A stretch of DNA of 64,000 nt from Gymnopus androsaceus JB14 (taxonomy: Eukaryota; Basidiomycota; Agaricomycetes; Agaricales; Omphalotaceae). Under the pieces are notes generated by a model. That model had not been told where the DNA came from. It saw only the letters and a list, made by a program, of their open reading frames with translations, and did not search any database. The stretch covers positions 124,001 through 188,000 of the forward strand of contig ML769438.1 of assembly GCA_009733575.1 (NCBI GenBank). Reading direction: 5' to 3'. Of this stretch, positions 45,884 to 55,560 are shown piece by piece. Position 1 is the stretch's first letter, and the number at the start of each line of letters is the position of its first letter. A program made the translations under genes and the position numbers.

Positions 45884-48800
45884 GAGGGACCTTTGGCAGT
45901 AGTTCCTTTGGAACACAAAGAAATAGGCTAACAATGCATTAGCAACCAAGTGGTAAGAGAGAATAGCCAGCAAGACTGACCTTGATGCCAAAGCATTGAA
46001 ACATCCAAGGACTCTGTGCCCAGTGTCCAGTTACTCCATCATTGAATGGTTTGGGCTGAGTGTTAAAAGCATCAGCTGCCAGCCACCAACAAAATTCATC
46101 AAGGCAACTTACACTAGCATCTGGGTCCAGATTTGAGAGAGAGGACTGCATTGCTGAGATGGTATAGTCTTGATTCAAATGGATTATATTTAGGCTGTAC
46201 CAGACAACCTGTCGTTCAACTGTTGTGCTAGATTTAGGTCATTGCAGACCATATGACAATTGTCCTTGTGCCAAATGCAAATCGTTTATTGTTATACATA
46301 ATATATTGTCCTTGTACATTGTTTGTTATTATAGCAACTACCAGAGCAGCTTTTCTCAAGAACGTGGTTTTATACTTAAGTAATTCTTAGAATGTTCCTC
46401 AGAATTAAATTTATCCTAAATTGTAAGTATCAATTATACTTAAGTAAATACTTAAGTATAGGCGTAACTAACTCATGCAAAATAATCTTGGAATGGGTGA
46501 CTATGAAGTAAAAGTAAAAGTGAAAGTAATAAATAGAGACAGAAGCAAAATGGGAGATTGATTCGGTAACAATGGTAATAACAGACTAGGGTACATGAAC
46601 TCGGGGTGTCTACTTATATACTGTAGGGTGGCTGTGTAAGTCATTGGAAGGGCCTGATGGATGGTTATCAAGTGCAGGAGGCACCCAGAAGGCAGGATAA
46701 CTGGTAATCACATGTAAAAAGTGCCTGTCAGGCAGAACAAATGGTAAATAAGCATGGGAAGCGCCTGCATATAGGTAAATGAGTGCAGGAGGTGAGTACC
46801 GGCAATGCCTGCAAAATCGGTGTCAGTTTGTACATATTTGTTTTATGCCGTAAATTTGCACATTGAAGGCACAGTACCTTCAACATTGATTCCGCTGTTC
46901 ATACACCTCATTTAAAGCTCAAAAGTTACATTTAAGGAACGATTAGGCTATCTATACAATATCCATAAGAAAAACACGAAACAGTCATAAAATCCAGTGG
47001 TTCCATCCTTATTTTGCCCAATATTTTGATTAAGCGCTCAATCCCGAACCTGATCTCACTGGAAAATTGTTTGTGTCCTGCAGCTCTCAAATCTCAACCA
47101 ATTCCCTTCGGGTAAAGTGCATCCTGATGAGCTCAATATTTTATTTGAAGTCTTGGAAATAGATTTTTTATAAGTTGTCCCGTTGTCTTTTGCTGGCAGG
47201 ATCTTCAGTTACATGAAATTTGAAAAGAGAGATTTAAAAAATCTGCTTCCAACACTTCAAGTAAGACTACTTTCTGAGTATATCCCGCAAAAAAAATTAT
47301 ATACTTGAGCGTGTGTTTGAGCCTGTACGAACCAACTATCCATGAGCACGCCAATTGCCTAATTTGTAGATCAAACAAACAAGACCAAAGTCCGCCGAAA
47401 TTGGAGGCATTGCCGGTACTCACAGGAGGTATCTGCGGACGGTTATGGAGCATAGGAAACATCAACGGGCGGTTAACAAGCACAGGAAATGTCTGGAATA
47501 AGCCAAGGCCTGCCAGAACACTAGAAAATCCTTGGAGCAGCAAGTTCAAATGCTCACTGATTGAAACCAGTATTTAGCATCTCTCGTTGACAAAAATAAT
47601 GCCAATATTCATTGCTTCAAAAAAAAGAAAGCTAGCCTTGAGGATCAGTTGGCAAAGCTGGTGAGTTGTCCATGGAATTTGCTGTGATTTCAGAATCCAG
47701 CGCGACGAAATGGACTGTGCCAATATCAATCAAGGTCTTAGAGAGGTTTGTCATTCATGTTTGTTGTTTGTACACTATATCAAACCTACCCCTCAAAGGT
47801 TGCCCAAGAGAAGGTCTTAGAGGAAATGGTCAGCCCCGAGATTCATTTATTCCAATTTTTGGTTACATTATTCCAACAGCATGAACAAACAAAGGTGGAG
47901 ATTGAGAAGATTGTCAGTTATCCATCCTGTTTACTATGCTGGTAGTTATAACAATTCTTTAGACTTCTGAAGTGCAGGTGCAACTCAACACATCAGTCAG
48001 TTCCCAAAATTATTATTCCAATATCATGTCTCATATTCTCGACAGCGCCAAAAAAAGGAAGCTGCCATTCAAGAGAAGGAGGCTGCAATCTTGGAGAAGA
48101 ACCAGGCTCTTAATGAGAAGGCCATGGCTATTCAAGAGAATGAGAAGACCATTCAAGACTTGGTTAGCCATTGACCTACATTCATTATGCCTGATCTCAT
48201 AATAATTTTCAGGCTGCTGACCACATGAAGCGGATCAAAGAATTGGTTGGTTCCAATGCATCTTTCTTATTTCCTATCTTTCTTATTTTATATTCAAACA
48301 GAATCGAGCCAAAGAAGCTGCTGATATGGAGTTGGTCAGTTCTATAGTCTCATCTTCAGTTCATGTCTTGCTAATATCATCCACAGAGAATGCAAGAGTC
48401 AGCTCAGGTTTGTGCTTCCTGTTGTGGTGTTTTATTTTGTGTAGCTGATCTGCTTTAGTCCTGTCACAACAAAACAGAGCTTGAAAAACGGGTTGGTCCC
48501 AATGTTCTTTCCAAGTTGTTGTGTTACTCACAAACATTCAAACAGCTTCAAGAGAAGGAAGCAGCTCTTCAAGCAAAGCAAGCAGCTCTTCAATAGATGG
48601 TCAGTTGTGCTAATTTGATCTTTCCTTCAAGTCTCATCAAATTATTAGACAGAGGCGCAACTTCATGCTGAGCGAGAAAAGGTACATGTTTCTTACTGTG
48701 CTTATTTACATTGAGTAGTTAACATGCCTTTCCCCAGGCTGACTTCGAAACCAAGATGCCCAGTCTACAGGATCAGTTGAGGGAGCAATTGCCCAAGGGA

Positions 48801-48960
48801 AAACCCCTCAATCTAAACCAACAGTTGATGAGGATGTTGATATGGATGTGGATGATGAAAGCTCTGGCTCCTCCCCCAGCTTGAAAGCCAACATTGGATG
48901 GTTGTCGCCAAACCAGGTGGAATCAGACTGTTGTTGAGAATCTTGTGCATTACATCACTT
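45884..48960 (-). repeat. inverted segmental duplication, right arm (3.1 kb)
   Basis: Reverse-complement copy of 41,610-44,716, from GAGGGACCTTTGGCAG to GCATTACATCACTT. Beyond 48,960 the coiled-coil gene continues into its own downstream part, so the right arm is the more complete copy and probably the source. Confidence 0.9.
46792..47423. mobile_element. 632-bp MITE with perfect 18-bp inverted ends
   Basis: GTGAGTACCGGCAATGCC at 46,792 is exactly inverted at 47,406-47,423. AGGAG flanks both sides and may be a 5-bp target duplication, though the host tract is itself repetitive. Non-coding. Its counterpart is in the left arm. Confidence 0.75.
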
Positions 48961-50004
48961 CCCAGCAGATTGCACAGAATGTTGAGGGATGTTTTGGTTC
49001 AGAGGCAATCAAGGCCTACGTATGGGAACTCTTCCAACAAGCTCACACTTCCTACAGAAAGGACAAGCCTCGCCTCCATGAGGGAGGAGATCATGTTGAA
49101 ACTGTAGGAGAGGCAAGCCGTAGGGCATGGACATATACAAGACAGAGGCAGAGGGATGTCCATTCCAATGGCTGGAAGCTGCAAGTGAGTTACCTTTTAC
49201 ATCTCTGTTTGTTTTTTCATTCACTAATGGCTGCAAAGAAATGGTCTAAACAGACAGAAGGGGTGGAGATAGGGTTTTAAGGTCCAATTCAATTCAGTTT
49301 ATTTGCTAAATTTTTCATGAATCATGAATTGCACAGTGCAAGATTTTTTGAAACCTGAATGAACTGTAAACTGGCACTGGTATAAATGGTCCATCAGTGC
49401 AATCTTTAGCAGTGCATTTTTCAGTGCAGTTCAATGCAATTCACAATTTGAACTGGCATGAACTGGTCACTCTTACATCTAAAGATAGAGTATCTCAGCA
49501 TAATAATGCCAACCCAGCTGGTAAATGTCCTGTTTATCATGTATATACTATTGGAAATGTAATTTCAGTGTGATAAGTGCTTAAAGCGCTGTTTGTATTA
49601 GTATTAATTTGCATGAATGCACCATGAACTGGCACTGATTTAAACTGTGCATCAGTGTAGCCTTCAGCAGTGCATTTTCCAGTGCAATCCAATGCAATTC
49701 ACAGTTTATTTGCAGTTCATTGAATTGGACCTTTCAACCCTAAGTGGAGATGCTCCTCAGTCGAACCCTATCACCTTCTGACAGGAAGATATGGGAGAAA
49801 GTTGGACCCATCCTCTGTGAACTTGGGACTCATGGGCAATCTTCTGAAGAGAGTGATGCAGAAAGCATTGAGCACTGGCTCAACATCACTGCTCCCTTCT
49901 TCCGATGTTGCATCTTGAGCATTGTGTTCCACAAACTTGATGAGGTAATCCAAGCATTGCAAAAGCAAGGAGCCAATCAGTCTGGTAAGCGCTTCCAACC
50001 ATGA
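47880..50004 (+). pseudogene. coiled-coil accessory gene of Tnp2-type element, interrupted by a MITE
   Basis: The plus strand carries many small exons: KKEAAIQEKEAAILEKNQAL-like (48,047-48,160), AADHMKRIKEL, NRAKEAADME, RMQESAQ, TELEKRVGP, then QLQEKEAALQAKQAALQ and TEAQLHAERE. An acidic segment VDEDVDMDVDDESSGSS follows (about 48,825), then a more globular part ENLVHYITSQQIAQNVEGCF and EASRRAWTYTRQRQRDVHSN. A hAT-like MITE (49,271-49,743) cuts in after EGVEIGF. Past it the frame resumes VEMLLSRTLSPSDRKIWEKV and LGTHGQSSEESDAES. The late RR..W..R and GxxSSxESD pattern resembles the accessory ORF often found beside Tnp2 transposases in Agaricomycetes (recalled, not searched). Its role is unknown. 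Confidence 0.55.
49271..49743. mobile_element. hAT-like MITE, copy 2 (473 bp), 8-bp target duplication
   Basis: Same family as 18,894-19,415: starts AGGGTTTTAAGGTCCAATTC and ends GAATTGGACCTTTCAACCC with TAA. Perfect GTGGAGAT duplications at 49,263-49,270 and 49,744-49,751. It lacks a stretch of about 45 bp present in copy 1 near 19,245-19,290. It disrupts the accessory gene. Confidence 0.9.
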
Positions 50005-50548
50005 CCCTCTCTCCCTTGCAACAGGACCAAAATCAGAAGTCATTGAATGGTGATTAAGGGCTTGCCTCAATCATTCTACCATTGTTGATATATTTGGCAC
50101 TTGCATAGTGGTGCTCTCCAGTTGCTAGAGATTAACGGCAGCGCAGCAGTGGAATCACAAAGTCTCAATCCATGGGCTCAGATGCTTCAAACAGATTTGG
50201 ACATGGAAGGCAAGCAATAGAATGACCATAGGGAGATTGTACACTCCAGCTTTAACCTTATCTTACTTTATGTACTCTAGTTCACAAAATAACCCATAGT
50301 ACTTACATTGCCATGAACTCAAAGAGTCTCTTCACATTATCACCCATGTGTTGCTACTACAAGATCAATAAAAAGGAACTCTGGTCTGCAATGACCTTAA
50401 ACTATGGTATGGGAGGGCAAGATGTGGCTTTGTTGGATGAACAATGGCTTGCATGTCCTTTGAATGGGTAGAAGGTCTTGTAAATGGGTTTACTTTCTAC
50501 ACACTGTGTTACTCACTGAGTCTGTAGCTAGCGGAGACTTTTGAAGAC

Positions 50549-50821
50549 TCACAAGGAGCTAGGTCGCAGGCATTGTTTTTTGTGGTCTTCTTTGTCTTCA
50601 TGAAGATTGTTGACCTGGACATTTGCCTTCGTGTGAAGAGATGCCACCCTTAATGGAAGGATAGCGATACACTTGTGAACTCCCAAATGGCAGCTTGGGT
50701 TGTCATCTTCCACAATGATGTTGGCTGTCCAAGCGTCTTTGCCTATAGGCCCTGCAAACTCTAGCTCTCCATCCAATTCCACTTCTGCGTCTTCCTCCCC
50801 CATATCAGGAACGTCTTGCAT
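50549..50821 (-). CDS. acidic hypothetical open frame
   Basis: The minus strand encodes MQDVPDMGEEDAEVELDGEL, then EFAGPIGKDAWTANIIVEDD and CIAILPLRVASLHTKANVQV. No family recognised. The N-terminal acidic part followed by a more ordered segment looks protein-like, but no splice partners are clear. The surrounding stretch 50,005-51,370 otherwise shows nothing firm except 51,090-51,230, which matches the coiled-coil remnant at 33.7 kb. Confidence 0.3.
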   Translation of the reverse strand: MQDVPDMGEEDAEVELDGELEFAGPIGKDAWTANIIVEDDNPSCHLGVHKCIAILPLRVASLHTKANVQVNNLHEDKEDHKKQCLRPSSL

Positions 50822-51371
50822 GGTTGGATGCAGTACTCACTTGGATTCAATTTCAGACCTTGTCACATGCAGCATCCGTAAATTTTCTTTCTGCTGACCT
50901 CTTTCTTGCTTCACTGACATTGAGTTATAGATCAAGACAGAGATACAGGTGCAGGATAAAGGATGCAGAGCTCGGTGGGGGAAGAATGAGGGTGAGTTTG
51001 TAGTTTGACCAAATACAAGTACACACCCTTGATCTAAAAATTCCTTCTTGAACTAGCTCAAGTCCTCCCTCATCTCTACTATTATCACTTCTTTCCATGC
51101 CTTACATTTGGGGACATACAATCAGGGAGGCCAGGAAGCGGCGCAACCAGATCTATTCAAAAGTGAGTATCTCCAATGCCGATGAACAGAAAGGAGAATT
51201 CAACCGAATCTAATTGTAGGGCTTATCGCATGCCAGTGACAATAAAACAAGTGGATCCACACATATATTTGAACGCAGTAGTCAGGGAGAAAGAGCTCGG
51301 AGGAATATTGGTCGTCAGGCAAGGTCCGTACATCCTTGCTACATTTCCATGTCCTTGTCTCATGTGAACAG

Positions 51372-51993
51372 AGCACCGCGACTTCTTCAAACAGTCTCAT
51401 CAAGAGTGTCTGGCCAAGGATAAGGATCCACTGAATGCCCTAACACCTGATAATCGTGAATTCATCAATCAACATAGTCTTCTCCCCTATGCAAAAGTTG
51501 CATACTGGTCACCCACTGAAACACCATCTTACACTCTGTCCACACTCAAAGACAACAATATACGCTATTTGGACACACAATATCCAGTGCCAGCATTTGT
51601 TACAACCAAGATAAAGCAGTTGGAGGCTAAGAGGCAATGGCATTTATCACAGCCAGAGGTATGTTGACCTATACTCAATGTATTGTGCACTAATTTGAGC
51701 ACTTGTAGGACTGCAGATGCAAGTTCAACACATCACTCAATGCAGATATTGGAGAATTTGTCAATCTTGAGCCATTGGTGCTACCTCCCCCCGATGCTTC
51801 CACCATTCATAACCATTCCATCCCGGGTGTACACAATGAAACTTTCTTAGAGGAATTACAAATCCTTGTGGCATCCCTGGACCAACTGACAGTGAACGGG
51901 CCCAAAAGTTTCCAGATCAGGGGTATCGAGATGCTGAATCTCATCAAGGATTGGGCTTTTCAAACCACTGCAGGTGTCAAGGTTCCCCAGTAG
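51372..51993 (+). CDS. unrecognised protein, two exons, 5' end unclear
   Basis: An open reading runs from an acceptor-like CAG at about 51,371 to 51,658 (HRDFFKQSHQECLAKDKDPL, then SLLPYAKVAYWSPTETPSYT and TTKIKQLEAKRQWHLSQPE). It continues after a clean 50-base GT..AG intron (51,659-51,708) in the same frame to a TAG at 51,991: FNTSLNADIGEFVNLEPLVL, then HNETFLEELQILVASLDQLT and FQIRGIEMLNLIKDWAFQTT. About 190 residues read without a stop over two exons, which argues for genuine coding sequence. I do not recognise the family. No initiator ATG fits the first exon. It sits just after the REARKRRNQIYSK-type segment. Confidence 0.45.
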
Positions 51994-52477
51994 GTCATTG
52001 TTGACATTCTTACATTATCAACTAATAACCAATCCATATATCGCCACAAGGTGCACTAGGTGCCTGGCCATACTCTTTACTTGTCTTAAAACCCAACAAC
52101 AAAGGCACAATCCAGCTCAAGTGTTCATACCCGCAGTCTGACTAGGCTCTATTCCACAACATACCAATTGTTCTCATTAAATTGGACTCGAGTTCTCATG
52201 AGGTCACTGCAGGTGCCCAAATGACAGGCAGTTCTAAGCTGGCGGACTCTAGTGGCAAAGAACGCAATACACATGAGTGATGCCAAAATTGTGGGTTAGC
52301 ACAAGCAGCATGCATTGTTTGTTCAACCAATATTGCATTAGGTATTCATGACTACGTTCTCTCTGTCATCTGGGTGAGCAAGAGTGCATTGCAACTTGGT
52401 GTACCAAGATGGTGAAAATGTATGCTTTGTTCATCATTTTCACTTGACGATAGACTTGGATTGACATGTTGGTTTAG

Positions 52478-52720
52478 GTTTATGCATATCCTCTCCAATA
52501 CAAGGATGCAAAGTATCTCAATCTCCAGGATAAACTTGGCAAAGCCCATTTCAGTCTTCGACTGCTCAATATCATTGGTTTGTGCATGCACTCACTGAGC
52601 ACAAAGCAGGCTATGACTGTGAAGGACGTTTTCTGCAGTTTTGATATCATTGGCGAAGGACGAGGTTTTCACTTTCACTCAATGACAATCAGCAAAATTG
52701 TAGAGTCATACAGTCAGTAG
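52478..52720 (+). CDS. unrecognised open exon, 80 codons
   Basis: A TTTAG acceptor at 52,477 opens a frame reading VYAYPLQYKDAKYLNLQDKL, then GKAHFSLRLLNIIGLCMHSL and VKDVFCSFDIIGEGRGFHFH, to a TAG at 52,720. It has protein-like composition but no start codon. It may be the last exon of the gene at 51,372 or an independent remnant. No family recognised. Confidence 0.35.
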   Translation, partial: VYAYPLQYKDAKYLNLQDKLGKAHFSLRLLNIIGLCMHSLSTKQAMTVKDVFCSFDIIGEGRGFHFHSMTISKIVESYSQ

Positions 52721-53094
52721 TTTTCTTGGTTATGATTGTGAATTCCATGAAGAGGTTTGGGCTGGTTTGACAGAACACTTGGCCATACATTTGGATTGCC
52801 CGTAACATTCCACATTGACACATTACAATTACATTCTATATCTGTAATTGTACATGTATCTCTGTAATACTAATAGTACCCATTCACTCCTACAAGTTGC
52901 GGGATGAGTATGAAGCGCTTGATAAGTGTCGTGGGTATGGAAGCAAGAGACAAGACGAGAAGGTGGTTAGGCTACGATCCGCTGGCACCCAGATTTACCC
53001 ATGGAGATAGAGCATATCATAGGAGTTTCCTTTTTCAGAAAAAAATCTCTCTTGCTTCTGTACCATCACCACCAAACTTACCCCTACCACGATC

Positions 53095-55076
53095 ATGAAG
53101 GGAATCAATTTGCAACTAGATAATCCACGCGACCCAATGCCGCATGTTTTCCTCTCATTTTCTGACAAGCCCAAGTGGTCTCTATTATCTGAAGAAATCA
53201 GAAAGTCATTTATAATTCCGACAGACAAAGTAGCGGTCACTTATATCAACTCCGGCACGACCTTTACTATCTGCACACAGAACACATTGGAGGCCTTTTA
53301 CAAGGCTCATTACAAACCTGGCAAGCTGATTCATTTTTTTTTGTTAAAGTTCCTGGTAGGACTTCCAGATTGCTATTCACTCCCTACTCTTCCTGATCCT
53401 CATTCAAAACCAGACCCAAAGCAATCAATAGACATTCTCTCTCAACAGGCTCAAAGTGTACATGATAAAGCCTGGGGTAAAAAGTGGTCACATTGCAGGG
53501 GACAGATAAAGAGCATCGAGATTGGATCACCACCACGTGACTCTGAATTTGAGTATCCAGGCAAGATCGAGGTGCCCAAATTGCTTGACTACGATTGTTT
53601 CATAGGAATCCATGAGCTTAGAGAAGCTCTCTTCTGTCTCCCAATGGTTGTTGTTATTGCTCATGGCAAGTACAAAAAGCTCCGGAAATACTTGGACAAG
53701 GCGTTGAGAGAAACAATACCAATGCCAATGCGCGCATTTATAATAACTGGTCAGCCCGGTATTGGTTTGTAATGCAGCAGTTATTTTGATTTCGAGTGAA
53801 ATGCTGATTTCTGCTTTTCAATCTAGGAAAAACCACATTTCTCTTATATCTCCTGTTATATCATCTTGAATGAAAGTTTCCGACTGCTGTTCAGTTCAAA
53901 TCTGAACATTATTTTGTTTTTGACAAAGATGGCGGCAAGGTGTACCCTTGTACCGTTCTTGCCCCAGGCCTTGATCAATGTTGGGCATTGACCAACAGCA
54001 ATTCAGATACCGTGTTTCCTGGCCCCTTCCTCTCATACGGAAGTCAATGTGTCATTCTGGCATCTTCACCGAACTCCGAGAGATGGAAGCAGTGGATGAA
54101 GCATGCCAGTGCCGTTTGTTTAGTGTCAGAGTTGCCTGAGGTGCTAGAAATAGCCGCTATAGTGTAAGTTGTTTGTTATTTGTTGGATATCCCTCCTTAC
54201 AAACTTCAATGCAGAAAAGAGACTTCAGGCAATGTTTCTCAAACTCTGTATCACGTTGGTATAGTCGGGCCATTGATTTGTATCGTGCGTTTGATTCAGA
54301 ACCTGGTTCAGTCAGCAAGTTTCGAAAATGATGCGAGAAAGGCAGCAACAAAGATATGTGAAAAAGCATCCAGCCTCTCTATTACCAGAATTGCAGACAC
54401 CTCCCCACAAGCACCTAGTAGTGACGGTTCCACTATCCTCTATCTACGACCTCACCACCCTGGGGGTGTCATATTGGGGAATGGCCAATTATTCATCCCA
54501 ACACAGTATCTTTGGGACATATTCGAGACAGCATGGAGGCAGTTAAAGAATCGTGACTCACTGAAGCTGTTCTTTCTCCTCAGCTCACATGCTCTGACAC
54601 AAAGCATTGCTGGTTGGAATCTGGGAATGAGAATGCATGAGCAGATGTGTAGCAGTAGGGCTTGCATTGATCTCATTCCTGCAGATGACAGTGAACCACC
54701 ACTTTCAATCACACCTTCAACCAATCTGGTTCCTGGGACCCTGGCTGGTCTAAATCAGCTCACGGACACATTTTTCTGTTGGATACCATTGGTGACTAAC
54801 TTCCCTGGGATAGATGGTGTTTTAGGCAACATAGAGGGGAATATGTTTACTGTGCAATGCATGATTGCATTGGAGCATTCTGCACCCAATGAGGGAATCT
54901 CAAAAACATGGTGGAGTGTCCCCAGTGCCATTCAAAAGGGCCGTAGTTGGCATCATGTTGTTGTTTTAGACAACCAATCAACAGCAGAACAGCTCATGTC
55001 TATGGCTGTAAAACAATTACAGGGACCTCCAGTGAACAAAGTCAAGATGAAGATTTGGTGTTGTAGTTTTGTATGA
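53095..55076 (+). pseudogene. Crinkler-like P-loop NTPase with one in-frame stop
   Basis: Exons 53,095-53,764, 53,827-54,163 and 54,215-55,076 (introns of 62 and 51 bases) join in frame over 623 codons. The N-terminus (KWSLLSEEIRKSFIIPTDKV, then YINSGTTFTICTQNTLEAFY) looks like a ubiquitin/PB1-like fold. Codons 219-227 are GQPGIGKTT, a Walker A motif split by intron 1. YFVFDKDG and a WALTNSNSD segment follow, then YGPS-like HVGIVGPL. The C-terminal domain contains LVTNFPGIDGVLGN and MFTVQCMIALEHSAPNEGI. This layout matches the large Agaricomycete family related to Crinkler/RHS-type NTPases (recalled); its cellular role is not settled. Codon 239, in the exon just after Walker A, is TGA. All else is open, so this is either a very young pseudogene, an assembly error, or a gene with an unusual splice there. 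Confidence 0.75.
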
Positions 55077-55560
55077 TTGGACTTGGACAGCTGGTGCTTC
55101 TAATTTCTGCCTTGGAACATTTCTTTGCTTCTTTGTGCCCCGTACCCTTGAATTCTTTGGTATCAATTTTTTGTTCAGTTTGCATTTTACAGTGACAATG
55201 CCAGTCTTTCTACTTTTCCCATTTTTATTTAACCAAAATTTTACGCAAGGGCTGAAATTTGTATGTTGATTTGTATGCTGCAAAATCACAACAATGCGGG
55301 GGACAGCCCTGGGCCACTGCATTGGAGGCTCTTTACCCTCAGCAGGCATCTCTACAGAGACACACTCAAAGTCCCGGAAATTGAATGGAACTATCTCCAT
55401 CATACTGTCCTCTCCAATTTTTCAAACTATGATTCATGATCGATACCTACAAACATAAGAGGAAGGAGGAGATGGTCAAGTCAGACTGAGTCTTCCAACC
55501 CTCTCTTATACAATGGCAGTCTACCTATCACTCATGTAGTGAGGTAGGACTAACAGGGAG
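55077..55560. other. intergenic between NTPase and P450 remnant
   Basis: No gene recognised. A run of nine G at about 55,559-55,568 borders the P450 remnant. Confidence 0.4.
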
